From positions 1 through 13,903 of the forward strand of contig JAUXGI010000007.1 in NCBI GenBank assembly GCA_030622295.1: a stretch of 13,903 nt of DNA, given 5' to 3'. The DNA comes from Planctomycetota bacterium (GTDB lineage: Bacteria; Planctomycetota; B129-G9). The position numbers and the translations under genes are program-made. Each line of letters opens with the position of its first letter. The first letter of the stretch is position 1. Shown here in pieces: positions 1 through 7,343 of this stretch. Under the pieces are notes generated by a model. It made no database searches. It had not been told where the DNA came from and worked only from the letters and a program-made list of their open reading frames with translations.

Positions 1-140
1 TCGGCATGAGCGGGGAAGAACTGGCCGGGATGTTTGCAAAGATGGGCCTGGGCGCGGATCTTGCGAAGTCATATCACGAAACTTATCAGGATTATCTGCG
101 CCGGGCGTACGAAATGGGCCGCGCCCTCGTGGTTGACTGA
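1..140 (+). CDS. 3' end of an unidentified protein (partial)
   Basis: An open frame enters from the left edge and ends at TGA 138-140, leaving 45 C-terminal residues read from base 3. The tail is helical and charged, ending in YEMGRALVVD. Its pattern (short Met/Gly-rich segment, then a Tyr-rich amphipathic helix) faintly recalls the C-terminal tail of NmrA-like NAD(P)-binding proteins, but that is a weak impression and no function is assigned. The 92 nt to the convergent HEAT-repeat gene at 233 contain no hairpin terminator that I can see. The frame could in principle be spurious, because only 45 codons are visible. Confidence 0.5.
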   Translation, partial: GMSGEELAGMFAKMGLGADLAKSYHETYQDYLRRAYEMGRALVVD

Positions 141-232
141 TTGGAAACAGCCGACCGCGGAAAGAACGGGGAGAAACAAAATAAACAGGGACTGAAGGGG
201 ACCCGGAGCAGAAAATCATTCTTAGGCCAGCC

Positions 233-2254
233 TCATTCGCCCTTCAAGAAATCTTCCTTGTTCTCTTCCCACCACTTCTGCCATTGTTTCTGATTCAATC
301 GGAAGTTCTGCCCGGTTATCTCCTTTAACGCTTCCGCCGCCGCCGTGCCGACTTCCGCGTTGAAATCGTCAAGAGCGTCTATGAGCGGTTCGATTGCCCC
401 GGCGTCGCCGATGTGGCCAAGTGCAGACGCTGCGGACTTGCGGACTTCGAAGTCTTCGTCGTCAAGGGCCGTGATTAGCGGCTTGACCGCACGGCTGTCC
501 TTTATGACGCGCAGGGCGTTTGCGGCGGCGCTGCGAACGTACCACTCGTCGTCTTGCAGAAGGGCTATCAGCGCTTCCACGGCACGTTTGTCCTTTGCCC
601 GGCCCAGCGCGAAGGCCGCCGCCTTTCGAACATCCGCGTTCTTATCCTTCAGTGTGGAAATCAGCGGCCCAACGGCCCTGGCATCCGCCATCTTCCCGAG
701 AGCGTACGCAACGCCGGCTCGAACATCCTTATCGTCGTCCTTGAGGGCCTCGGCAAGCGGCGCGGTGGCGCGCCCGTCTCCTATCATGGCGAGCGCTTCC
801 GCGGAGTACCGGCGCACGTGCTTGTTTCCATGCTTGAGCGCCGCGATGAGAGGTTCGACTGCAGGCTTGGCAATCTCGGCCAGCGCTTTGACCGCATCCA
901 TGCGGAGACTAACGCTGTCGCTCCCCAGGGCATTAATCAGCGGCGCTACCGCGGGCTCTCCCATGCGCACCAGCCCTTGCAGCGCGGTGTTCCTGACGGC
1001 AACCTCTTCATCTTCGAGCAGCGCAGCCAACGGCCCGGCAGCGCGGGCATCGCCTGTTTCCGCCAGTACTGCGGCCGCACTGATACGGATGCGCCGGTCT
1101 TCGTGCCGGAGCGCTTCTATCAGCGGCTCGACGGCCGGTTTGCCGATTTTCACCAGGGCACATGCGGCCTCCACGCCCGGAGTTGTAATCCTGCCCGCAC
1201 CGGCGAAATCAAAACGCGCATTGCCTTCCAGCATTTCAATCAGGAATGGTACGGCGGGAGCGGCCTTTTCGCCCATCTGCCCCAACTCGTAAGCGGCACC
1301 GGCGCGTTCTTCGGGGTTTTCGGAATTCAACTTGTCGATTAGTTCCTGCACCTCGGCGGGAACCGGCACCGGCGTGCCTTCCTTTTCTCTTATTGCCTTT
1401 AGCGCCCTTGCCGCTGCGGCCTGGACTTCGGCGTTAAAGTCCTCAAGGGCGGCCGTCAGCGGTTCTATTGCGCGCTTGTCGCCAATAAGTTCGAGCGCGT
1501 GGGCGGCGGACCTTCGGACGCCGAAGTCTTCATCCTCCAGGGCGTTTACGAGTGCGTCAAGTGCGCGGCTGTCTTCTATCTTGCCCAGTGCATCCGCCGC
1601 AGCGCTTCGGACGTACCACTCTTCGTCCTGGAGCAATGCTGTCAGCGGTTCCACGGCACGCTTGTCCTTTGCCCGGCCCAGCGCGTGGGCTGCGGCTTTC
1701 CGAACATCCGCGTGCCCGTCGTTAAGGACCGAAATCAGCGGCTCAACTGCGCGACTGTCTCTGATTATCCCAAGGGCGTATGCGGCATCGGCCCTGACGT
1801 TTTCATTCTCGTCCTCGAGGGCATCTATCAGCGGCTGCACGGCCGGCTCGCCGATTTTGCTCAGGACTTTTGCGGCGTTATGGCAAATGCTCGCATTTTC
1901 GTGCTTCAAGGCGGCGATGAGCGGCTCCACGGCCGGCTTGCCTATCTTCGTCAATGCCTCTGCCGCCGCTCCTTCAACTGTGGCAGATTCGGAGAAGTTA
2001 GCGTAATCCCCCAGCATTTCTACCAGAAACGGTACGGCGGCGGCGGCATTTTCGCCCATTTCGCCCAACTCCCGTGCGGCGCTTGCGCGTTCTGCGGGAA
2101 CCTCGGAATGCAGTTGGTTGATGAGCGCTTCCATGTCTGAAGGGACGTCCGCTTCGGTCGTCTTCTCCTCCTCGCTCGGCCGGGAGCAACCGGACCCTCC
2201 CGCCGCAATGCCGAAGGCGACCAGCAGCACAAGCGCTGTTTTGATGGTTTTCAT
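233..2254 (-). CDS. HEAT-repeat protein, probable lipoprotein, internally duplicated
   Basis: A 673-residue exported alpha-solenoid. Residues 1-22 are a signal peptide (Lys near the N-terminus, hydrophobic core LVLLVAFGIAA) ending at GGSGC, so Cys23 is a likely lipidation site, although Gly at -3 is poorer than the usual Leu. From about residue 40 to 647 it is almost entirely HEAT/PBS-lyase-type repeats (pattern DxxVRxxAAxALGxIxDxRAVEPLIxAL). The repeats form two related halves: residues 40-290, and 300-647, which has about three extra repeats. The last 25 residues are Trp-rich (WQKWWEENKEDF), a tail often seen on such proteins. The start has a strong Shine-Dalgarno (AGGGGGAGAG just upstream). 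HEAT arrays of this kind are protein-binding scaffolds; no catalytic motif is seen and the partner is unknown. It follows rmuC by 120 nt with its own possible promoter. Confidence 0.85.
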   Translation of the reverse strand: MKTIKTALVLLVAFGIAAGGSGCSRPSEEEKTTEADVPSDMEALINQLHSEVPAERASAARELGEMGENAAAAVPFLVEMLGDYANFSESATVEGAAAEALTKIGKPAVEPLIAALKHENASICHNAAKVLSKIGEPAVQPLIDALEDENENVRADAAYALGIIRDSRAVEPLISVLNDGHADVRKAAAHALGRAKDKRAVEPLTALLQDEEWYVRSAAADALGKIEDSRALDALVNALEDEDFGVRRSAAHALELIGDKRAIEPLTAALEDFNAEVQAAAARALKAIREKEGTPVPVPAEVQELIDKLNSENPEERAGAAYELGQMGEKAAPAVPFLIEMLEGNARFDFAGAGRITTPGVEAACALVKIGKPAVEPLIEALRHEDRRIRISAAAVLAETGDARAAGPLAALLEDEEVAVRNTALQGLVRMGEPAVAPLINALGSDSVSLRMDAVKALAEIAKPAVEPLIAALKHGNKHVRRYSAEALAMIGDGRATAPLAEALKDDDKDVRAGVAYALGKMADARAVGPLISTLKDKNADVRKAAAFALGRAKDKRAVEALIALLQDDEWYVRSAAANALRVIKDSRAVKPLITALDDEDFEVRKSAASALGHIGDAGAIEPLIDALDDFNAEVGTAAAEALKEITGQNFRLNQKQWQKWWEENKEDFLKGE

Positions 2255-2291
2255 CTCTCCCCCTTTCGCATCAGTGGTTGGTGATGTCTAT

Positions 2292-2320
2292 CTTATACGT
2301 ATCTGGTGTTCCGATGTCGG
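2292..2320 (-). promoter_or_regulatory. Possible sigma-70 promoter of the HEAT-repeat lipoprotein gene
   Basis: On the minus strand CCGACA (2320-2315) is followed by a 17-nt spacer and TATAAG (2297-2292). The -10 is good and the -35 keeps only GACA. Transcription would begin near 2285, about 30 nt before the ATG at 2254, and would be independent of rmuC. Confidence 0.4.
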
Positions 2321-2374
2321 AAGTTTCTTGCGCGAAATATTTTCTGTCGCACAGGGCGCAGTAAGGAACAGGTT

Positions 2375-3733
2375 TTAATTTGGTTCCGAGTCCGGAGAGA
2401 GTTGCTCGCCGGGCAGTTCGGCGGGCGTTTCGCCATTCAGAAGTTCGGGGGCATGCAACTCGCGTGGGACGCGGTCAACTTCACCGATCTCCGGTATCTC
2501 CTCGGCCGCGGTAACGCCCAGTTTGCTGAAGTGCCGCGCGCTGGGCAGGACGCGGCCTTCCAGCGAGCCGATGGCTTCGTTGTATGCGCGTACGCTGCCG
2601 TCGAGCGATTTGCCCAGTCGCTCAAAGTGGCCGGCCATCGTGGATATCCGCTCGTAGAGTTCCCTGCCGAGATTGCTTATCTTCTGGGCGTTTTCCGCTA
2701 TCTGTTCCTTGCGCCAGCCGTACGCAACGGCACGAAGCAAGGTGATAAGTGTGATAGGGCTGGCCACCATCACCCGGTCCTTGACGCCCTCCTGTATGAG
2801 TTCGGGGGCCTTTTGCAGGGCCGCACTGAAAATGCTTTCGCCGGGCAGGAACATGACGACAAATTCCGGCGCGGGTTGGAACTGCTCCCAGTAGCCCTTG
2901 CTGGAGAGTACTTTCATGTGGGCGCGCACCTGCTCGGCGTGTTTGGCGAGGTATTCTTCTTTCTCGTTTTGATGCTGGGCGGCAATGTAGTTGAGGTAGG
3001 CATTCAGAGGTGTCTTGGCGTCTACTATGACGCTCTGCCCGCCGGGCAGACGCACAACGAGGTCGGGCCGGAGACTGCCGCCTTCCATCCTTACACTGAC
3101 CTGTTTTTCAAAGTCGCAGTATTCCAGCATTCCGGCCAGTTCCACAACGCGTTTCAGTTGCAACTCCCCCCAGTGTCCTCTGACATTGGGGTCTCGCAGC
3201 GCCTGGGCCAGTTTACCGGTCTCGGATATTAGTTTGTCCTCGGAACCTATAAGGCTTTTCAACTGCTCCTGCAACGATCCATAGGCTTCCTGGCGAGACT
3301 TCTCCAGTTCGCGCACAAGTTTGTCATAGTGTTCCAATTTGCCCTGGATAGGCTCCAGTGTCGTTTTGGCCATGTTCAGGAAGACTTCGTTGTTTGCCTT
3401 GAGTGTGTCTGAGGAGAGCGCCTTGAATGTTTCCCGGAGGGCCTCTTTTGCTTCTTGCAGGAGGGCGAGTTTTTCGTCCGCGGCTTTGCGTTCAGCGTCG
3501 ATGGTTTTCCTCAGGCCTTCGTTTTCCGCCATGAGCCGGGCGTTGGCTTCCGTCAGTTTGCCGACCTTCTCCAGTTCCCGGCGCACCGCGTCCAGTTCTC
3601 TCTCCCTGCCGGCCAGGCGTTCCGTGAGGGTGGCGATTTCCGCCTGGGTGCGGGCTTTGGCCATCTGCCGGACGGCCAGTGCGCCAAGCGCGAGACCAAC
3701 CACCAGTGCGACGGACGCTATTATCGGTTCCAT
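2375..3733 (-). CDS. rmuC: RmuC family DNA recombination protein
   Basis: 452 residues, normal for RmuC. Residues 3-22 form one hydrophobic anchor, about 25-150 are a long charged coiled coil, and the conserved domain follows. Visible family signatures are LRDPNVRGHWGE (180-191), RPDLVV...VIVDAK (222-240, resembling the Asp...Asp-x-Lys core of PD-(D/E)xK nucleases) and WEQFQPAPEFVVMFLPGE (282-299). The acidic Pro-rich tail after about 405 is variable. RmuC is known genetically to limit recombination and inversion at short inverted repeats; its biochemical action is not settled. The frame is open upstream to 3808, but ATG 3733 has a good Shine-Dalgarno (AGGAGA, 7 nt away) and starts directly before the membrane anchor, so I chose it. 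It lies between clpC and the HEAT lipoprotein gene on the same strand. Confidence 0.93.
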   Translation of the reverse strand: MEPIIASVALVVGLALGALAVRQMAKARTQAEIATLTERLAGRERELDAVRRELEKVGKLTEANARLMAENEGLRKTIDAERKAADEKLALLQEAKEALRETFKALSSDTLKANNEVFLNMAKTTLEPIQGKLEHYDKLVRELEKSRQEAYGSLQEQLKSLIGSEDKLISETGKLAQALRDPNVRGHWGELQLKRVVELAGMLEYCDFEKQVSVRMEGGSLRPDLVVRLPGGQSVIVDAKTPLNAYLNYIAAQHQNEKEEYLAKHAEQVRAHMKVLSSKGYWEQFQPAPEFVVMFLPGESIFSAALQKAPELIQEGVKDRVMVASPITLITLLRAVAYGWRKEQIAENAQKISNLGRELYERISTMAGHFERLGKSLDGSVRAYNEAIGSLEGRVLPSARHFSKLGVTAAEEIPEIGEVDRVPRELHAPELLNGETPAELPGEQLSPDSEPN

Positions 3734-3842
3734 CGAATTTCTCCTGTCGACGCGGGGGCACAGCCCCCTTTCTTCCTTTTGCGTTTTGGTGAATTCATGC
3801 GCACCCACATTCCCGAGCCACAGCCTTGGATGCAGACGCGCA

Positions 3843-3880
3843 AAAAGCCCCTGCTATTCTACGCGATAGCAGGGGCTTTT
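3843..3880 (-). terminator. Rho-independent terminator of clpC
   Basis: Perfect 15-bp inverted repeat AAAAGCCCCTGCTAT (3843-3857) / ATAGCAGGGGCTTTT (3866-3880) with an 8-nt loop. It starts 19 nt beyond the clpC stop. Read on the minus strand the stem ends in a T run (CTTTTTG); the A/T pairs at the stem ends make it workable in both directions. Confidence 0.88.
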
Positions 3881-3898
3881 CAATAGCAAACGGGGAGA

Positions 3899-6400
3899 TT
3901 ATGTGCCGCTCGCGGTGGCCTGCGAGGGGGCGGGTTCGCGCTTCTGCCCGTCGAAGTACAGGTGCGGATGTTTTTTGCCTTTTTCGTCCTCTTCTTCGTG
4001 GACGGTGACAAGGATGTAGTTTTTGTCTTCAAACGACCCGCGCAGTATCTCTTCGGAGAGCGGGTCTTCCACGAGCGACTCAAGCGCGCGCCTGAGCGGC
4101 CTGGCACCGAAATCCAGGTTTGTGCCGCTTTGAATGATGAAATCTTTGGCCTTGTTGTTGAGTTCCAGCCCGATGCCACGCTCGGTCATGCGTTGCTTGA
4201 TGTGCACCAGTTCGATGTCGATAATCGCCTTCAAGTCTTCCTCGGTGAGACTGGAGAAGACGATTACACTGTCAACACGATTGAGGAACTCGGGCCTGAA
4301 GTATTTGTCCACCTCCCTGAGCACCTGTTTTTTCATTTCTTCGTAGGTTCTCTCCTTGGTCTGCTTGCCGAAGCCCAGCGAGCCCTGGTCCTTGATGACG
4401 TCGGAGCCGATATTGGACGTCATAATCAGGATGATGTTCCTGAAATCGACGTGCCGGCCGAAGGAATCCGTCAGACGGCCTTCCTCCATAATCTGGAGCA
4501 GCATGTTGAACACGTCGGTGTGGGCCTTTTCTATTTCGTCCAGCAGGACGACGGAGTAGGGCCTGCGGCGGATTTTCTCGGTCAACTGGCCGCCTTCCTC
4601 GTAGCCGACGTAGCCCGGAGGGGCGCCCACGAGGCGCGACACGTTGTGCTTCTCCATGTATTCGGACATGTCGATTTGAATCAGGGCGTCCTCGTTGCCG
4701 AACATGAATTTCGCCAGTTGCTTGGCCAGATGCGTCTTGCCCACGCCGGTAGGACCGAGGAACATGAACGACCCGACCGGCCTGCGCGGGTCCTTCATGC
4801 CCGAGCGCGAACGCCGCACGCATTTGGCGATTGTCATGATTGCTTCGTCCTGGCTGACGACGGTCTCGTGGAGTTCTTTTTCCATGTTCAGGAGTCTCTC
4901 GGCCTCGCCCTTTTCCAGGCGCGTAAGCGGTATGCCGGTCATCCTGGAGAGCGTCTCCGCTATCGCGTCTTCATCAACGACGCCTTCAACTTCCTGCATG
5001 TCCTGCCGCCAGGTCCTGATTATGCCTTCCTTGCGCTTGCGCAACTGGTAGGCGTTGTCTCTCAGATGAGCGGCTCGTTCGAAATCCTGCGCGGCAACGG
5101 ACTCCTCCTTTTCCTTGTCCAGTTTGCTTATTTCCCCCTCGATATCCTTGAGGTCGGGCGGCTTGGTGAGCGAGCGCAAGTGTATGCGCGCGCCGGCCTC
5201 GTCCATGACATCGATGGCCTTGTCCGGCAGGAAACGTCCCGTGATGTACCTGTTGCTCAGTTCCACGGTCAGGCGCAGGGCCTCGTCGGTGTAGCGCACG
5301 CGGTGGTGCGCCTCGTACCTGTCGCGCAGCCCGTGCAGAATCGCCAGTGTCTCAACCGGCGTGGGGGGATCGACGATGATTGTCTGGAACCGGCGCTCCA
5401 GCGCGCCGTCCTTCTCGATGTACTTGCGGTATTCATCCAGCGTGGTGGCGCCGATGCACTGTATCTCGCCGCGAGAAAGCGCGGGCTTCAGCACGTTGCT
5501 GGCGTCGATTGCGCCTTCCGCGCCGCCGGCGCCGACCAGGGTGTGCAGTTCGTCGATGAACAGTATTATGTTGCCGGCCCTGCGCACCTCGGCCATGACG
5601 GCCTTTATGCGCTCCTCAAACTGGCCGCGGTATTTCGTGCCCGCCACCATCATGGCAAGGTCCAGCAGGACTATGCGCCGGTTGCGCAGCAGTTCGGGTA
5701 TGTTGTTGTTCACGATGTCCTGTGCCAGGCCCTCGACGATGGCGGTCTTGCCGACACCGGCCTCTCCGAGCAGCACCGGGTTGTTCTTCGTGCGCCGGCT
5801 GAGGATTTGCACCAGGCGCTCGATTTCGTTCTTCCGCCCTATGACGGGGTCAAGTTTGCTCTCGCGGGCCAACTGGGTGAAGTCCCTGCCGAAGGCGTCA
5901 AGGGCGGGGGTCTTCGACTTGCCTGCGGGCGCGGACTTGTCGGCGGGTATGCTGGTCGACGGGTCTGCGCCGAGGATTTCCATGACCTCTTCGCGCACGT
6001 CTTCCAGTTTCACCCCCAGGCTCAGCAGCACGCGCGCGGCGTAGCCTTCCTGCTCTCTGAGCAGCCCGAGCAGCAGGTGCTCGGTTCCGATGTAGTTATG
6101 GTTGAGGTTGTTGGCCTCTTCGGCGCTGAGTTCGAGCACACGCTTGGCACGCGGCGTGAAAGGGAGTTGCCCCACGGTCATGGTGGGCGAGCCGCTTTTC
6201 ACGAACTTCTCCAGTTCCAGGCGTATCTTCTTCAGGTCTATGTCGAGATTCCGAAGGACGTTTGCAGCGACGCCGCTGCCTTCCTGAACAAGGCCCAGGA
6301 GGATGTGCTCGGTGCCGATATAATCGTGATTCAGCCTTTGTGCCTCCTGGCGGCCCAGGTTCATCACTTTGCGAGCCCTGTCGGTGAACCGGTCAAACAT
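3899..6400 (-). CDS. clpC: ATP-dependent Clp protease ATP-binding subunit ClpC
   Basis: 833-residue Hsp100/Clp AAA+ unfoldase that feeds substrates to the ClpP peptidase in the cytoplasm. Domains in order: two Clp-N repeats (residues 1-36 and 78-113, both with NYIGTEH/DYIGTEH-type motifs); first AAA+ module with Walker A GEAGVGKT (212-219) and Walker B ILFIDE (279-284); a ClpC middle domain with a UVR-like segment (421-461, DFERAAHLRD); second AAA+ module with GPTGVGKT (549-556) and VVLLDEIEKAH (617-627). The tripeptide LGF at 675-677 matches the ClpP-docking loop. The 40-residue C-terminal tail is charged and variable. The frame continues upstream to 6517, but ATG 6400 begins with the canonical MFDRFTDRARK and has GGAGG 5 nt before it. 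No CIRCE element is seen in the leader. It has its own promoter and terminator. Confidence 0.97.
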   Translation of the reverse strand: MFDRFTDRARKVMNLGRQEAQRLNHDYIGTEHILLGLVQEGSGVAANVLRNLDIDLKKIRLELEKFVKSGSPTMTVGQLPFTPRAKRVLELSAEEANNLNHNYIGTEHLLLGLLREQEGYAARVLLSLGVKLEDVREEVMEILGADPSTSIPADKSAPAGKSKTPALDAFGRDFTQLARESKLDPVIGRKNEIERLVQILSRRTKNNPVLLGEAGVGKTAIVEGLAQDIVNNNIPELLRNRRIVLLDLAMMVAGTKYRGQFEERIKAVMAEVRRAGNIILFIDELHTLVGAGGAEGAIDASNVLKPALSRGEIQCIGATTLDEYRKYIEKDGALERRFQTIIVDPPTPVETLAILHGLRDRYEAHHRVRYTDEALRLTVELSNRYITGRFLPDKAIDVMDEAGARIHLRSLTKPPDLKDIEGEISKLDKEKEESVAAQDFERAAHLRDNAYQLRKRKEGIIRTWRQDMQEVEGVVDEDAIAETLSRMTGIPLTRLEKGEAERLLNMEKELHETVVSQDEAIMTIAKCVRRSRSGMKDPRRPVGSFMFLGPTGVGKTHLAKQLAKFMFGNEDALIQIDMSEYMEKHNVSRLVGAPPGYVGYEEGGQLTEKIRRRPYSVVLLDEIEKAHTDVFNMLLQIMEEGRLTDSFGRHVDFRNIILIMTSNIGSDVIKDQGSLGFGKQTKERTYEEMKKQVLREVDKYFRPEFLNRVDSVIVFSSLTEEDLKAIIDIELVHIKQRMTERGIGLELNNKAKDFIIQSGTNLDFGARPLRRALESLVEDPLSEEILRGSFEDKNYILVTVHEEEDEKGKKHPHLYFDGQKREPAPSQATASGT

Positions 6401-6559
6401 GTTTTCCTCCAACTTATTGCTGGCCTCAATTTGGGAGTAACGGTAGATTTTCCCCGCGCGGTTACGGTTTAAGGATGTGTCCGCCAAGCCATGCGCTTGC
6501 GTTTGTGTAATCGTCAATTTGGCATGATTTCTTCAGGGCTTGCTCTTCAGTCTGCGCAT

Positions 6560-6588
6560 ATTTTACGCTACTTTGCCCCCCGGGTCAA
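6560..6588 (-). promoter_or_regulatory. sigma-70-type promoter of clpC
   Basis: On the minus strand TTGACC (6588-6583), a 17-nt spacer and TAAAAT (6565-6560). Transcription would start near 6553, giving a leader of about 150 nt before the ATG at 6400. The upstream three bases of the -35 box lie inside the 9-bp direct repeat (6586-6594) that borders the adjacent MITE-like element, so the insertion left the core promoter intact but replaced everything upstream of about -41. Confidence 0.7.
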
Positions 6589-6594
6589 GTGCAT

Positions 6595-6737
6595 GGGAGC
6601 ATTAAAGAATTGCCGGTAAAAGGGTACGCTCGGGGAGTCAGACCCCTCCCGCCCCGACAAGTCGGGGCTCCCTGGCGTCTGACCCCCTTGCTAAAGCCTG
6701 CGCATCGTGGCCTGACCAGCAATTCTTTAATGCTCCC
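6595..6737. mobile_element. MITE-like element with 19-bp terminal inverted repeats and 9-bp target duplication
   Basis: The ends GGGAGCATTAAAGAATTGC (6595-6613) and its exact reverse complement (6719-6737) delimit 143 bp; the match extends to 22 of 23 bp if one mismatch is allowed. Immediately outside, CAAGTGCAT occurs as an exact direct repeat at 6586-6594 and 6738-6746, as expected of a transposase-made target duplication. There is no room for a transposase gene. The interior holds a GC-rich hairpin and repeat boxes (annotated separately). It lies between the MazG-like gene and the clpC promoter. The family of the transposase that could act on it in trans cannot be told from the sequence; 9-bp duplications occur in several DDE transposase families. 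Confidence 0.85.
6628..6692. repeat. REP-like modular repeat, copy 1 (core of the MITE)
   Basis: Read on the minus strand: AGCAAGGGGGTCAG, then a hairpin with GCCCCGAC/GTCGGGGC arms (6651-6658 and 6661-6668 on +), then GGGTCTGACTCCCCGAGC (6645-6628). The same three modules recur in the same order and orientation at 7134-7221. The last box is an 18-bp exact match to 7134-7151. Confidence 0.75.
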
Positions 6738-6765
6738 CAAGTGCATCGGGTCAGGAGGGTGGAGC

Positions 6766-7059
6766 CTACTTCCGGCTGCAGTCGCACGGCGTCCCGTGGC
6801 AGGAGGGGCAGCCGTGAGCGTATTTCTCCGCCGCCTTCTCCAGGTCTATGCCCGCGAGGCTGGCAAGCGTGGAGAGCCAGGCCAATACGTCGGCGAACTC
6901 GCCCGCCAGGTCGTGCCCTTCCTCTTCGCGCCGGTTCAGCGCGCGGGTCAATTCTCCCACCTCCTCGCAGAACCAGAGGTAGGTGCCGGCGAGGCCGCGC
7001 GCCTTGTCGCGCTCGTAATAAATGTCCTCTATCGTCTTCTGAAATTCGCTTATTTTCAT
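6766..7059 (-). CDS. MazG-like nucleotide pyrophosphohydrolase
   Basis: 97-residue all-alpha NTP pyrophosphatase of the MazG superfamily, single-domain type, expected to hydrolyse (d)NTPs to (d)NMP and PPi in the cytoplasm. The metal-binding signature EExxE...ExxD is complete: Glu32, Glu33 and Glu36 in FCEEVGEL, then Glu54 and Asp57 in GEFADVLAW. The C-terminal 15 residues add a Cys cluster (CPSCHGTPCDC; Cys84, 87, 92, 94) that could bind a metal. The start ATG at 7059 has GAGG a few bases upstream. The exact substrate (house-cleaning of abnormal nucleotides versus dUTP/dCTP) cannot be read from sequence. It is upstream of and co-directional with clpC but separated by 365 nt containing the MITE, so an operon is unlikely. 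No symbol is given because it is much shorter than classical two-domain MazG. Confidence 0.88.
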   Translation of the reverse strand: MKISEFQKTIEDIYYERDKARGLAGTYLWFCEEVGELTRALNRREEEGHDLAGEFADVLAWLSTLASLAGIDLEKAAEKYAHGCPSCHGTPCDCSRK

Positions 7060-7125
7060 TACGCCTCACCCAATGCTTGTTTGCCCAAACCCTGAAATAC
7101 AAAGCGGCACTTCCAGCCCGCGTTC

Positions 7126-7221
7126 CCAGCGAGGCTCGGGGAGTCAGACCCTTTCCCGCCCCGCGAGGCGGGGCTCCTCAGCCCCTCCTTCGTCGGGATA
7201 AACTCCTGACCCCCTCGCTGG
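7126..7221. repeat. REP-like modular repeat, copy 2
   Basis: 96-bp block bounded by CCAGCGAGG (7126-7134) and its reverse complement CCTCGCTGG (7213-7221). Inside on + are GCTCGGGGAGTCAGACCC (7134-7151, identical to 6628-6645), a perfect hairpin GCCCCGC-GAG-GCGGGGC (7158-7174), and AACTCCTGACCCCCTCGC (7201-7218). It is about 20 bp longer than copy 1 between hairpin and outer box. It fills much of the 284-nt divergent gap between the MazG-like gene and pgsA. A TATAAT reading toward the MazG-like gene lies just beyond it (7247-7242), but I see no -35 for it. Confidence 0.75.
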
Positions 7222-7281
7222 CTTGCGGTACTCCGCGAACTATTATAGCGCAACGGAATGCAGGGGGCGAGCGGTTTCCGC

Positions 7282-7309
7282 TTGACAGCGGGCGATGCGC
7301 AAATAGAAT
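7282..7309 (+). promoter_or_regulatory. sigma-70-type promoter of pgsA
   Basis: TTGACA (7282-7287, consensus), a 16-nt spacer and TAGAAT (7304-7309). Transcription would begin near 7316. The in-frame ATG at 7308 overlaps the -10 box and so cannot be on this transcript, which favours a downstream start. Confidence 0.75.
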
Positions 7310-7343
7310 GCCTGTGAATCTGAACGAAGTGGGGATGAACAGC

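Noticed and set aside
345..2140. Several long + strand frames opposite the HEAT lipoprotein gene
   Set aside because: They are Ser/Ala/Arg-rich shadows whose repetition mirrors the HEAT repeats on the other strand.
3899..6400. CIRCE or CtsR-type heat-shock operator control of clpC
   Set aside because: I looked in the clpC leader and upstream region for the CIRCE inverted repeat and for tandem CtsR heptads and found neither.
3962..6472. An 836-codon open frame on the + strand opposite clpC
   Set aside because: It is exactly antisense to a fully convincing clpC gene. Its translation is a low-complexity mix rich in Val, Phe, Asp and His with no recognisable domain. Long antisense frames are expected opposite GC-rich genes with strong third-position bias.
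6401..6517. N-terminal extension of ClpC to an ATG at 6517
   Set aside because: The extra 39 residues are unlike any ClpC N-terminus and that ATG lacks a Shine-Dalgarno, whereas 6400 has GGAGG and the canonical MFDRF start.
233..7059. A single minus-strand operon from the MazG-like gene to the HEAT lipoprotein gene
   Set aside because: clpC has its own promoter and a strong terminator, the MITE separates it from the MazG-like gene, and the HEAT gene has a possible promoter of its own.
6595..7221. CRISPR array
   Set aside because: The repeats here are two structured copies with inverted ends, not regularly spaced direct repeats, and there are no cas genes.
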